Source: a bacterium SCSIO 12844 (GTDB taxonomy: Bacteria > Pseudomonadota > Gammaproteobacteria > Francisellales > Francisellaceae). Taken from it: a stretch of 64,000 nucleotides of DNA. The position numbers were made by a program, and so were the translations under genes. Below are positions 48,143 to 56,509 of this stretch, one piece after another (position 1 is the first letter of the stretch; every line of letters begins with the position of its first letter). The DNA is taken from contig CP073743.1 in assembly GCA_024397935.1 (NCBI GenBank), forward strand, positions 1,612,001 to 1,676,000. The letters run 5' to 3'. Under the pieces are notes generated by a model that was not told where the DNA came from, did no database searches, and saw nothing but the letters and a program-made list of their open reading frames with translations.

Positions 48143-48207
48143 TATTGCATTATATGCAAAAGTAATTTGAATGTAAACGCTATTATACATATACATTCAA
48201 AGTGCTA

Positions 48208-48232
48208 TTATTTTAATTAAATGAAAAAATAA
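48208..48232. promoter_or_regulatory. Possible LysR operator
   Basis: Inverted repeat TTATTTT and AAAATAA separated by 11 bases, in the 105-bp gap between the divergent LysR and MFS genes. The T-N11-A pattern fits, but AT-rich sequence makes chance matches common. Confidence 0.25.
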
Positions 48233-48247
48233 TTAATAAGGTCAATT

Positions 48248-49450
48248 ATGTCTACACGAAAACCATTATCTTCTCGTTCTGTTGTTATGGTTATTTTAAT
48301 CATTGCACCACAGATTTTTAGCTTTGCATTTGCTTTGGATATTTATGTACCAAGCATTCCAATTATTAAAGAATATTTTAATGCAAGTCAAATCTCAGTT
48401 CAGCTAACTGTTAGTTTATTTCTACTAATGACTGGTTTAGGGCAGTTGTTTATGGGACCTTTAAGTGACCAGATTGGTCGGCGTAAAATTGTTTTAACAA
48501 GTATTATTATATTTATAATAGGTTCAATTATTTGTACTGTCGCAAATAATATTGAAGTTTTAATTATAGGACGTATAGTTCAAGCATTTGGTGCTTGTGG
48601 CATGATGGTTTCAGCTTTTGCTATGGTTAGAGACTTATTTGATGGTGATGATTGTGCAAAAATATATAGTTTTTTAAATTCAACTATTGCATTATCGCCT
48701 TTAGTTGCACCTGTTATCGGTGGATATCTTGAAGTTTGGATTAATTGGCGTGCATCATTTGCTGTGTTAGCTATTTTAAGTTGTTTAATTTTAGCTTCAG
48801 CATTACTTAATATTAATGAAACTCTGCCTTCTGAACGCCGTAATAAAATAAGTCGAGGCCTATTAAAACAATATGTAACTGTTTTAAAAAGTAGAACTTT
48901 TTTAATCTATACATTCTGTGCTGCAGCTGGATTTGCAGGATTTTTAACATTTTTCTCATCTTCATCGTATATTATTATCTCTTTATTAAAAATCCCAGTT
49001 GATCATTTTGGCTTTTATTTTGCAGCAATTGGTATTGTATTTTTTATCGGTAGTTTTATCAGTGGTTATTGTGCAAAACGTTTTAGAACTTACACTACTG
49101 TTGCAATTGGCGCAGTGTTAATGGCAATAAGTGGCCTTGTAATGTTATACTGGTATTATAGTTTTGGTCTAACTATTTGGGGCTTTATGGGTCCAATGAT
49201 GATTATGGGCATCGGCGGTGCAATGCTAATGGGTGGTGGAGCAGGTGGGGCGATTGAACCTTTTGGTGAAATGGCTGGTACTGCATCAGCTGTTTTTGGT
49301 AGTTTTGAATTTGTATTTGCTTTTATTGTTTCAACAGTAGTTTTAGAGTGGAAAGTTGAAAGTACAATCCCATTAGCTATAACTTTATTAGTTTTTGGCT
49401 TAATTGCAGTTATATTGTGTCTTTTTAATCAAAAAGTTATGAGAAGATAA
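48248..49450 (+). CDS. Bcr/CflA-type MFS drug exporter
   Basis: 400 aa with twelve membrane segments. The family pattern is seen in FALDIYVPSIPIIKEYFNAS, the loop motif GPLSDQIGRRKIVLTSIIIF and the antiporter motif FLNSTIALSPLVAPVIGGYL. It exports drugs or small metabolites by proton antiport. AAGG precedes the ATG. The divergent LysR gene is the likely regulator. Confidence 0.9.
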   Translation: MSTRKPLSSRSVVMVILIIAPQIFSFAFALDIYVPSIPIIKEYFNASQISVQLTVSLFLLMTGLGQLFMGPLSDQIGRRKIVLTSIIIFIIGSIICTVANNIEVLIIGRIVQAFGACGMMVSAFAMVRDLFDGDDCAKIYSFLNSTIALSPLVAPVIGGYLEVWINWRASFAVLAILSCLILASALLNINETLPSERRNKISRGLLKQYVTVLKSRTFLIYTFCAAAGFAGFLTFFSSSSYIIISLLKIPVDHFGFYFAAIGIVFFIGSFISGYCAKRFRTYTTVAIGAVLMAISGLVMLYWYYSFGLTIWGFMGPMMIMGIGGAMLMGGGAGGAIEPFGEMAGTASAVFGSFEFVFAFIVSTVVLEWKVESTIPLAITLLVFGLIAVILCLFNQKVMRR

Positions 49451-49798
49451 TAGAGAGTTTACATTTTAACTGTTATGCATCAAAAAAAACTCTGACAAAT
49501 ATATGATATAAATTGCATGGCTATTATCTCACATATTTATACGAATTATCCTATATACCAAATTTTAAGGTTATGTGACAATAACATTGCAACCCCCTAG
49601 GAAAGAGCGAGGAATTCTTAAAGGATAAGGATACAATCAGCAAGGATGTTGATCGCTCTTACCATATTGCATTCGATTATAATTCATTTTTTAAATTAAT
49701 CACTAATGTTATAGCAAGTATTTTAGATTATTATCTTTAATATTTATAGACTACGTATTAACTTACTTTTTGGCCTAGTGTATGCGTAAAATCTGATA
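49451..49798. other. Gene-free stretch with an inverted repeat and a leader-like motif
   Basis: 348 bp without an accepted gene. On the minus strand TAGGGGGTTGCA at 49588-49599 sits directly before an ATG (49587) that opens only a 13-codon frame. Upstream of it, AAGAGCGA (49603-49610) and TCGCTCTT (49653-49660) form an 8-bp inverted repeat. On the plus strand an open frame of about 50 codons (from 49585, reading ISKDVDRSYHIAFDYNSFF inside) has no start. Both may be remains of decayed genes. Confidence 0.4.
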
Positions 49799-50131
49799 TT
49801 ATGCTACATCAACAAAGAAAAATGCCATTGTAGCTATACTGGCTATTGTTAGAACTGTTCCAAGTATGTATTTACCTTTGTTTTTAGGTTTATAGACAGT
49901 ATCATTTGCAATCTTATTATCAGGGAAAAGCGGTTTTTCATTCATTAATCCAGCGTCATAACCATCAAGCCAGTATTGATATTGCTTTGTATTTTCAGGG
50001 TATGGATTGTGAAGTTCAGCATCAATGATGGAGTGCTTACTTTTTTCATATCCTTCCATCCATGATGTTTCAAGATCAACATTTGCTTGAGTAGCCAAAA
50101 TTAGTTTTGAGCTATGATATATATTACCCAT
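49799..50131 (-). CDS. Small single-pass membrane protein with RMF-like motif
   Basis: 110 aa from the ATG at 50131, which has GGAGGA 9 bases upstream. Residues about 20-65 read SWMEGYEKSKHSI, ELHNPYPENTKQYQYWLDGY and DAG. That is the G-Y, N-P-Y, W-x-x-G-x-x-x-G spacing of the ribosome modulation factor/CrpP family (weak similarity). A C-terminal membrane helix, YILGTVLTIASIATMAFFFV, is unlike RMF. The role is unknown; a tail-anchored protein is implied. Confidence 0.6.
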   Translation of the reverse strand: MGNIYHSSKLILATQANVDLETSWMEGYEKSKHSIIDAELHNPYPENTKQYQYWLDGYDAGLMNEKPLFPDNKIANDTVYKPKNKGKYILGTVLTIASIATMAFFFVDVA

Positions 50132-50196
50132 AATCTTGTCCTCCATTCTAAAATATAGCACTTAATTATATAAATGTTAGATTACAAAGAAATGAG

Positions 50197-50313
50197 ATGC
50201 TCATTTTTTTTGCATCCTTTAAGAAGTTAAGCAAAAAGTACTATATAAAAGAAAAAGCAAATTTTAAAATTGCTGAGGTTATTGGTAAACATCCTAAAGT
50301 AGTTTTTGAATAA
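50197..50313 (+). pseudogene. 38-codon frame, possible gene remnant
   Basis: Opens with ATG at 50197 and reads SKKYYIKEKANFKIAEVIGK followed by HPKVVFE before the stop. The composition looks protein-coding, but no ribosome site precedes it and no family was recognised. It may be the tail of a lost gene. Confidence 0.25.
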
Positions 50314-50452
50314 AACCATATAGACTAATTAATTTTCTGTGCTTTTTAAAGCCATCTTATTTTTTTTGTTACAAATTTATATCACATAAATTTGCAAAAT
50401 AAGTAACTTAGCTCTAATCTTCATTTGGTTGTGTATTGTAGGAGATTTAGCT

Positions 50453-51487
50453 ATGGGAAGAAAGGTTGCTTACTTCATTTTGCGTGGAACAGGCATGGGC
50501 GAATATGAAGATTCTCTCTATAAAATTTATCTAAGTGCGTTAAGTGAAGCAGGGGAGAAGCATTGCTTTATTTATAAGGGCCCTGGGACTTATCAAAATC
50601 AATCAGGTTGGTTAGGGTGGGTCTTACCAGTAGAATGGTATCACTATAGTATGTCTTATCTAGGTACAATAACTGGCTCACATGGTCCTAATAATTGGCA
50701 TGATAATATAAAAGATGCCATTGATAAAATTAAACAAATGGATCCATTACCGGATGAATTATATTTTGCAGGTCATAGCCGGGGTGCTATTACAGCTTTT
50801 ATGTTAGCAAATGAGTTAGCCAAAGATAAAGGTCTAAAACATATTAAAATAACTATTGCTGGTTTTGACCCTGTAGCAGGTATCAGCGGTCGTTATAGTC
50901 AAGACCAAATCACATTAACTGATAATGTTAAATCATGTCATATTTTTTTGGCTTCTCAATGCAGCTTAGTTGGTTTTACTTCAATTGTTCCTTCAGTATT
51001 AAAAGATACTGAATTAAAAGTTTATAAAGTACCAACACATCATAATGGCGTTATCGGATTAGATATTGGATGGAATGTATTGAGTCATGCCTCATTAGAT
51101 TCTGATAGTGCACAATTATGCTTGGATTACACATTAAAACAGTTTAATTTGAATCATCAACCTAAACCTTTATATAGACAACCATCAGAGCAAGATTTAT
51201 CAGAGTTATCAAAAGGGCCAAATAAGTTACCATATTATAAAAGAGTTTATATGCACAAAGATTCTCAGACAGTTATATTAAAAAACTCTGAAATTGAATT
51301 TTTATCTAAAGAGCACCTTAAGCATGAAAAGAGAGTTATGCAAATACATAGTGAAATTGAACAACATAACTCTAATCACTCACAAAAAACTAAAGTAGTA
51401 GATATAGAAGATTTAGATTTTTTATTTTATGAGTCTGAAACATTAACTTCTTCTACTTCAGATTTACAAGTTGAATATGAAAACTAA
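50453..51487 (+). CDS. Alpha/beta hydrolase, lipase-like effector candidate
   Basis: 344 aa from the ATG at 50453, with GGAG 9 bases upstream; the frame extends 8 codons to a TTG. The nucleophile elbow ELYFAGHSRGAITAFMLANE (G-H-S-R-G), a following IAGFDPVAGISG aspartate and VPTHHNGVIG histidine form a Ser-Asp-His triad in the order of DUF2235/Tle-type phospholipases. The N-terminus starts VAYFILRGTGMGEYEDSLYK. The last 90 residues are charged and helical. No signal peptide, so it acts in the cytosol or is translocated by a specialised system. Confidence 0.68.
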   Translation: MGRKVAYFILRGTGMGEYEDSLYKIYLSALSEAGEKHCFIYKGPGTYQNQSGWLGWVLPVEWYHYSMSYLGTITGSHGPNNWHDNIKDAIDKIKQMDPLPDELYFAGHSRGAITAFMLANELAKDKGLKHIKITIAGFDPVAGISGRYSQDQITLTDNVKSCHIFLASQCSLVGFTSIVPSVLKDTELKVYKVPTHHNGVIGLDIGWNVLSHASLDSDSAQLCLDYTLKQFNLNHQPKPLYRQPSEQDLSELSKGPNKLPYYKRVYMHKDSQTVILKNSEIEFLSKEHLKHEKRVMQIHSEIEQHNSNHSQKTKVVDIEDLDFLFYESETLTSSTSDLQVEYEN

Positions 51488-51573
51488 CATTATAACTATG
51501 GTGTTGCTTAATTATTTGTTACTATCAGCCTAATTGGCTTTTAAAAAGAAAATACTTTAAGCAAAGGATTATA

Positions 51574-51939
51574 ATGAAAATTTCAACATCATTACATATC
51601 GATGGTTGTGAGCTATATGCTTACTTAGGCGCAACTGGTACTGAACGAGATTTACAACAACGTGTGTTAGTTAATATTGAGTTATCATTTCCAAGTCTAA
51701 TTAAAGCTTGCCAAAGTGATGAATTAGAAGATACGATTTGTTATAAAACACTAAGAGATTTATTACAAAATGCTTTAAATGAGCGTGCATTTAATCTTAT
51801 TGAACATTTAGGCTGGTTTTTAACAGACACTGTGTTAACTCATTATCCAGAAGTAACCATTCATCGATTAGAATTAGTTAAATATCCACCAACATCTCAT
51901 ATTAATGAAGCAAAATTTATCATGACTGCTGAGGCATAA
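51574..51939 (+). CDS. folB: Dihydroneopterin aldolase
   Basis: 121 aa, the normal size. Family motifs: LHIDGCELYAYLGATGTERD, QQRVLVNIELSF, CYKTLRDLL, FNLIEHLGWFLTDTVL and LELVKYPP. It splits dihydroneopterin to hydroxymethyldihydropterin. The stop is directly followed by the folKP start, so translation is coupled. Confidence 0.94.
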   Translation: MKISTSLHIDGCELYAYLGATGTERDLQQRVLVNIELSFPSLIKACQSDELEDTICYKTLRDLLQNALNERAFNLIEHLGWFLTDTVLTHYPEVTIHRLELVKYPPTSHINEAKFIMTAEA

Positions 51940-53286
51940 ATGATGGCAAACTATGTATTAGGACTTGGTAGTAATTTAAATAATCCATTAGTTCAGTTAA
52001 GAAAAGCTATTACTTATATAAAAGACAGTGATATTGATATTCTAGGCTATTCATCAATTTATGCTTCTGAAGCATTAATGCCTGAAAATGCGCCACTAAG
52101 TTGGAATTTAGCTTATCTAAATGCTGCTATTTTAATTCAAACTTCACTATCACCCAATAAGTTATTAATCAAAATCAAGCAGATTGAAACACGAATGGGT
52201 AGGGCAGAAGCACATGAATTTTGGTCCCCGCGTGTGATTGATATTGATATTTTATGCTCAGACTATTTAAGCTTATCAACTGATGAATTAACCATTCCAC
52301 ATAAAGAACTTTTAAATCGTTCTTTTGCTCTACAACCACTTTTAGATGTTTTACCTAATTGGCATCATCCAAAATTTCTTGAAATTGATTTATATGAACA
52401 TATAAAGTCTCTTAAACCATTTCAAAAAATTCAACAATTATTATTTGGCCCTGAGATTATGGGAATTTTAAATGTTACGCCTGATTCATTCTCTGATGGT
52501 GGTTTATATGATAATTCAATTAACCATGCCATAGAACATTTCAATCATTTAATAGATAGTGGTGCACATATTATTGATATTGGTGCTGAATCCACTTCAT
52601 TAAAAGCAGCTAAAAAGCCGATGAATCATTTAACTGAATGGCAACGTTTAGAGCCACTACTTGATGCATTAAAAAATCATCTAAATAATCAAGTGATCAA
52701 ACCTATTATTAGTATTGATAGCCATCGAATAGAAACAATTGAAAAACTTGTTTGTTATGACTATATCACAATCATTAATGATGTCATGGGAACTCAATTA
52801 GATGAAAAGATTGATATTCTAAAATCCAATCCACACTTAAAATATATTATTATGGATAATTGGAGAGGGCCTTTAGCAAAAATTGGAATTAGTGAAAATA
52901 ACGATTATGATAGGGTGATGGCATTTGCTCAATATCAAATTGAATATTTACTTTCAAAAGGAGTTAATCAATCACAACTGATATTTGATCCTGGCTTTGG
53001 TTTTGCAAAATCATCACAAACTGTAAAATATCTAACCAATCGCATTCACTCAATGAAAGCATCACTAAATGTGCCAATTTTAATCGGACATTCGCGCAAA
53101 CAATCTATTGTTAATCCAATTAAAATGTTATCTGCTAAATTCAATAAATTACATAACTATGATCCAACAGACTTAGAAACCAGTATTTTATCATTTCACT
53201 TTATTCAAATGGGAGCAGACATATTAAGAGTGCACGAGGTTGAATTTTCCCAAAGAGCGTCCATAATCAGTAGTTTCTATCAGTAA
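51940..53286 (+). CDS. folKP: Fused HPPK - dihydropteroate synthase
   Basis: 448 aa. Residues 1-160 are HPPK (VLGLGSNLNNPLVQLRKAI, FWSPRVIDIDILC, IPHKELLNRSFALQPLLDV). Residues about 168-448 are DHPS (IMGILNVTPDSFSDGGLYDN, DPGFGFAKS, ILIGHSRKQSIV). A fused folKP is known in Francisella and some eukaryotes. Loop 2 of DHPS reads AESTSLKAAKKP from E217, where most bacterial enzymes have ESTRPG. The Arg-Pro of the sulfonamide-sensitive loop is thus replaced. It follows folB in the same operon. Confidence 0.95.
   Translation: MMANYVLGLGSNLNNPLVQLRKAITYIKDSDIDILGYSSIYASEALMPENAPLSWNLAYLNAAILIQTSLSPNKLLIKIKQIETRMGRAEAHEFWSPRVIDIDILCSDYLSLSTDELTIPHKELLNRSFALQPLLDVLPNWHHPKFLEIDLYEHIKSLKPFQKIQQLLFGPEIMGILNVTPDSFSDGGLYDNSINHAIEHFNHLIDSGAHIIDIGAESTSLKAAKKPMNHLTEWQRLEPLLDALKNHLNNQVIKPIISIDSHRIETIEKLVCYDYITIINDVMGTQLDEKIDILKSNPHLKYIIMDNWRGPLAKIGISENNDYDRVMAFAQYQIEYLLSKGVNQSQLIFDPGFGFAKSSQTVKYLTNRIHSMKASLNVPILIGHSRKQSIVNPIKMLSAKFNKLHNYDPTDLETSILSFHFIQMGADILRVHEVEFSQRASIISSFYQ
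52197..52204 (+). other. KOPS-like octamer GGGTAGGG
   Basis: Plus-strand GGGTAGGG inside folKP, 2.7 kb left of dif and pointing towards it. The second such octamer in the window. Confidence 0.3.
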
Positions 53287-53317
53287 TAAATTTTAGATAA
53301 AGGGAATTTTAAAACGA

Positions 53318-54346
53318 ATGAATAAGCAATATTTAACAATGATAACAGCTTTCGTTATTATTATTGCAGGATTATGGGTTATATGGCCATTTTGGCATGC
53401 ATTTGTTTGGGCTGGTATTATTGCAATTGGTGTATGGCCATTATATAAACGTTGGTACAAACTCTTAGGTCAGCGTGCTATTTTAGCTTCATTATCGTTC
53501 ACTATATTAGTGGCAATAATAATTATTTTACCCATTTTATGGGTAGGATCATTAGCTGGAAGTGAAATCGCGGCTTTAATGAGCTTTTTAAAGTCAGCTC
53601 ATACCAATCAAACTCCAGCACCTGACTGGTTGGTTTCAATACCATTTGTTGGTAAATATATGAGTTCTTTTTGGCAGCAATATATTTTGACTGGTCATTC
53701 TATAACAAATCTTATTGCAAATTTAGATTTACCAATCTCACAAGCAGGCGTTATTTTAGGAAGTGCAGTTAGATATTCTGTTATTTTCTTTTTTACTTTG
53801 TTATGTTTGTTTTTTGGCTTAAAAGATGCACCTGAAATTATTCAGAAAATAGAAATTTTAGGTGAAAATCGTGTTTCTTTATGGCAAGGATACCTTGAAA
53901 GGACACCAAAAGTGATTCGAGGGGTAATTGATAGCTTTGTAATCATTGGTCTAATTACAGGTATTATCATGGGCATATTATATTATGCACTAGATATTCC
54001 CATTCCTGTGATTTTAGCGGTACTTACTGCATTAGTCACAGTAATTCCATTTGCACTAATTATATTATTAGTTGGTATTGCTATTGTTGTTGCAGCTCAA
54101 GGAATGGTTATAGCAGGTATTACTGTTTTTATTGTCGGCATTGTTATTAATCTTGTTACGGATCATTGGGTTAGACCATATATCGTTGGTAGAGCTGTTA
54201 GAATGCACTTTTTAGCAACGTTATTTGGTGCACTTGGTGGTTTAGAGGTATTAGGGTTTATTGGTCTATTTTTAGGTCCAGTAATTGTCTCTTTAGCGCT
54301 ATTGGTATGGGATGAAATATTAATTGGGCATTTAGATTCAAAATAG
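53318..54346 (+). CDS. AI-2E transporter family permease (PerM-like)
   Basis: 342 aa with about eight membrane segments. Family features: WPFWHAFVWAGIIAIGVWPL, RGVIDSFVIIGLITGIIMGI, ALVTVIPFALIILLVG and DHWVRPYIVGRAVRMHFLAT followed by LFGALGGLEVLGFIGLFLGP. Members export autoinducer-2, ions or other solutes; the substrate here is unknown. It follows folKP by 31 bp. Confidence 0.85.
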   Translation: MNKQYLTMITAFVIIIAGLWVIWPFWHAFVWAGIIAIGVWPLYKRWYKLLGQRAILASLSFTILVAIIIILPILWVGSLAGSEIAALMSFLKSAHTNQTPAPDWLVSIPFVGKYMSSFWQQYILTGHSITNLIANLDLPISQAGVILGSAVRYSVIFFFTLLCLFFGLKDAPEIIQKIEILGENRVSLWQGYLERTPKVIRGVIDSFVIIGLITGIIMGILYYALDIPIPVILAVLTALVTVIPFALIILLVGIAIVVAAQGMVIAGITVFIVGIVINLVTDHWVRPYIVGRAVRMHFLATLFGALGGLEVLGFIGLFLGPVIVSLALLVWDEILIGHLDSK

Positions 54347-54659
54347 TTTATACAGTAACTATATGATATATATGAATTAAATTTGAAATGATTTATAGTT
54401 ATTGTTTATTTGATTATTTTCATATTGCATTTCAACCTAACTATGCCTATAATGATTAAATATATGAAGCATATATTCATATAATTAGACTTTAAAGTGA
54501 TTATATTTAACTAAATATATATTATTTTAATAAAAAATGAATAAAAGTAATAAATTTTGGTTTAAAAAAATTTGATTATATGTATAATAGCTTTAATAGT
54601 TTTATGGCATAACAAATTTGAATGTAGTTATTTAATTATAATTAGATTCTATATGGTTG

Positions 54660-54798
54660 AACTGTTCAGTTTTAAAAACTAAGTGTTTTTAAAACAATAA
54701 ATTGAATATAACCTTCTGATTTTAAATAAATTATAAGGTTAAAAATTTGGGGATTTTTTGCGTAAAAAATAATCAAGTTTCAATTTTTTAGAACAGTT
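54660..54798. other. Nested inverted repeats, possible structured RNA or site
   Basis: Outer stem AACTGTTC (54660-54667) with GAACAGTT (54791-54798). Inside it: GTTTTAAAAA/TTTTTAAAAC (54669-54678, 54686-54695); AAATTGAA/TTCAATTT (54699-54706, 54779-54786), which itself encloses TAACCTT/AAGGTTA (54709-54715, 54735-54741) and ATTTTTT-GCGT-AAAAAAT (54753-54770). All five pair without crossing. The identity is unknown; it could be a small RNA, a MITE-like element or a terminus-associated structure. AT-rich sequence makes individual stems cheap. Confidence 0.4.
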
Positions 54799-54924
54799 AT
54801 ATGAAAAATTTGTAATGTTTTACGTAGTTATTACGGTATGAAAACGTGATAGGCTACATTAAAATTTAACACGATCTATGATAATTAGGCATCTTATTGT
54901 TATAGATAAATGGTTAAACACTAA

Positions 54925-54952
54925 AGTTCGCATAATATATATTATGTTAAAT
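54925..54952 (+). other. dif: Chromosome dimer resolution site
   Basis: 28 bases with arms ending in CGCATAA and TTATGTTAAAT around a central TATATA. It matches E. coli dif at 25 of 28 positions and the usual gammaproteobacterial consensus at all but one central base (A for G). XerC and XerD bind the left and right arms. It marks the replication terminus region. A tyrosine recombinase gene starts about 290 bp to the right. Confidence 0.93.
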
Positions 54953-54966
54953 TTTAGATTAACCAT

Positions 54967-55007
54967 AAGCTAAAAGACTCCTACTTCTTGTAGTTTTTGA
55001 TTAGCTT
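54967..55007. other. Stem-loop beside dif
   Basis: AAGCTAA (54967-54973) pairs with TTAGCTT (55001-55007); inside, CTAC-TTCTT-GTAG forms a second stem followed by five T. It could be a weak terminator or recombination-associated structure. Confidence 0.3.
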
Positions 55008-55152
55008 TAAGATGTTAATAAGTGCCGTTATGAATAATTTCGGGGTTTGAAACTTAAAAGCTTGACTTGATCTTTAAATTTTTAAAGCTCAGGTTAAAAA
55101 TATAAGAAAAATGCAGTATGTATCAATTTTCTTTAGTTTAGCTTAAAGTGTC

Positions 55153-55170
55153 CGGTTATATATATAACCG
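55153..55170. promoter_or_regulatory. Perfect 18-bp palindrome upstream of recombinase
   Basis: CGGTTATAT followed by ATATAACCG, about 70 bp before the recombinase start. It could be a dimeric repressor operator or a hairpin; no T run follows. Confidence 0.35.
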
Positions 55171-55240
55171 ATCATTTTGCTTAGAAAATTTTGGCTAATG
55201 CATTGATTTTGTTTAACTTCCTAGATTTATGGTGGGGAAA

Positions 55241-56491
55241 ATGAAACAGGATAACGTAACAATGTCTAAAAAAATACCATTGGCTTTATTTGACACGATG
55301 GAAAATATTGAACAAGTTAGAAATGACTTAAAACCTAGCTTATATAATGGGTTTAATCAAGCTGACTTCGAACACGCTTATAGTTTTTTAAAGAATTATA
55401 CAGGTAGCCGTGGCACTTATAATTCATACCGTCGTGAAATTGAACGTCTTTTACACTGGTGCTGGTTAATTGCTGATAAATCATTACCTGAATTACAACA
55501 AGAAGATATTGAAGCGTTTATCGAGTTTTGTAAGGCACCACCTGAAAACTGGATTAGCATTAAAAAAGCACCTCGTTTTACTAATGTAGATGGTGAAAGA
55601 ATGCCAAATACACACTGGCGCCCTTTTGTTGTCACTGTTAGTAAATCAGCATATCGTCGTGGTCAACGCCCTAATGTTGATAAATTTGAGTTATCTCAAG
55701 GCGCTGTTAAAGAATTATTTGCTATCTTAAGTAGCTTTTATAATTATTTACTACAAAAACATTATGTATTTTCAAATCCAATTACTTTAATTCGTCAGAA
55801 AAGTAAATTTTTAGTTAATACACAAGCTACTACGAAGGTAAGAAAATTATCTGATCTTCAATGGCAGTATGTTATTAAAACAGCAAATGACATTGCTTTT
55901 GAAAATCCAACAATTCATGAGCGTTCATATTTTGTTATGTCTGCACTTTACTCAATGTATTTGCGTATTTCTGAATTAGTTGCTACAAGCCGTTGGACAC
56001 CGACTATGAATGATTTCCAACGTGATGATGATGGTAATTGGTGGTTTATTACTTTAGGTAAAGGTAATAAAACGCGTCAAATCGCCGTTAGTGATGCAAT
56101 GTTAGAAGCATTAAAGCGCTGGAGACGTTATTTAGGTTTGCCTGGCTTACCAACTGCTAATGACACTACCCCATTAATTCCAAAATTAAGAGGTCGTGGT
56201 CCGGTAACTACAACGACACATATTCGTCGTATTGTACAACATTGCTTTGATAAAGCATCAGTTGCACTAGCTAATGATGGCTTTAATGATGAATCTGAGA
56301 GTTTATTAGAAGCAACCGTTCATTGGTTACGTCATACAGGTATTTCTAATGATATTAAACATCGTCCACGTGATCATGTTCGTGATGATGCAGGTCATAG
56401 TACGAGTGCATTAACTGATCGTTATATCAATATTGAATTACGTGAACGTCATAGCTCTGCTAAAAGTAAATTAATACTAGAAGAAGTATAA
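55241..56491 (+). CDS. Tyrosine recombinase next to dif
   Basis: 416 aa from the ATG at 55241 (GGTGGGG just upstream); an in-frame ATG 12 bases earlier has no better site. All catalytic residues are present: R242 in YLRISELVAT, K274 in LGKGNKTRQI, H361 and R364 in VHWLRHTGIS, H386 in DAGHSTSALT and Y395 in DRYINI. The N-terminal SAM-like core-binding domain is about residues 40-180. It is about 100 residues longer than XerC or XerD, with insertions in the core-binding domain. The place beside dif suggests that it acts there; this is inference, since an integrase with its own site is also possible. Confidence 0.88.
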   Translation: MKQDNVTMSKKIPLALFDTMENIEQVRNDLKPSLYNGFNQADFEHAYSFLKNYTGSRGTYNSYRREIERLLHWCWLIADKSLPELQQEDIEAFIEFCKAPPENWISIKKAPRFTNVDGERMPNTHWRPFVVTVSKSAYRRGQRPNVDKFELSQGAVKELFAILSSFYNYLLQKHYVFSNPITLIRQKSKFLVNTQATTKVRKLSDLQWQYVIKTANDIAFENPTIHERSYFVMSALYSMYLRISELVATSRWTPTMNDFQRDDDGNWWFITLGKGNKTRQIAVSDAMLEALKRWRRYLGLPGLPTANDTTPLIPKLRGRGPVTTTTHIRRIVQHCFDKASVALANDGFNDESESLLEATVHWLRHTGISNDIKHRPRDHVRDDAGHSTSALTDRYINIELRERHSSAKSKLILEEV

Positions 56492-56509
56492 ATTTACTTT
56501 ACTTTTTAC

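Larger units (their letters stand above)
54347..55240. other. Gene-free region around dif
   Basis: About 0.89 kb without a credible gene, the longest in the window. It holds the nested stem element at 54660-54798, the dif site at 54925, a stem at 54967-55007 and a palindrome at 55153-55170. The first 300 bp are AT-rich with no structure noticed beyond short AT repeats. Confidence 0.6.

Noticed and set aside
54347-55240. Replication origin in the large gap
   Set aside because: No cluster of DnaA boxes (TTATNCACA) and no dnaA, dnaN or rpmH; the dif site indicates the terminus instead.
55241-56491. Prophage or integrative island
   Set aside because: No phage genes, tRNA target or att repeats were seen near the recombinase; the dif site explains the locus better.
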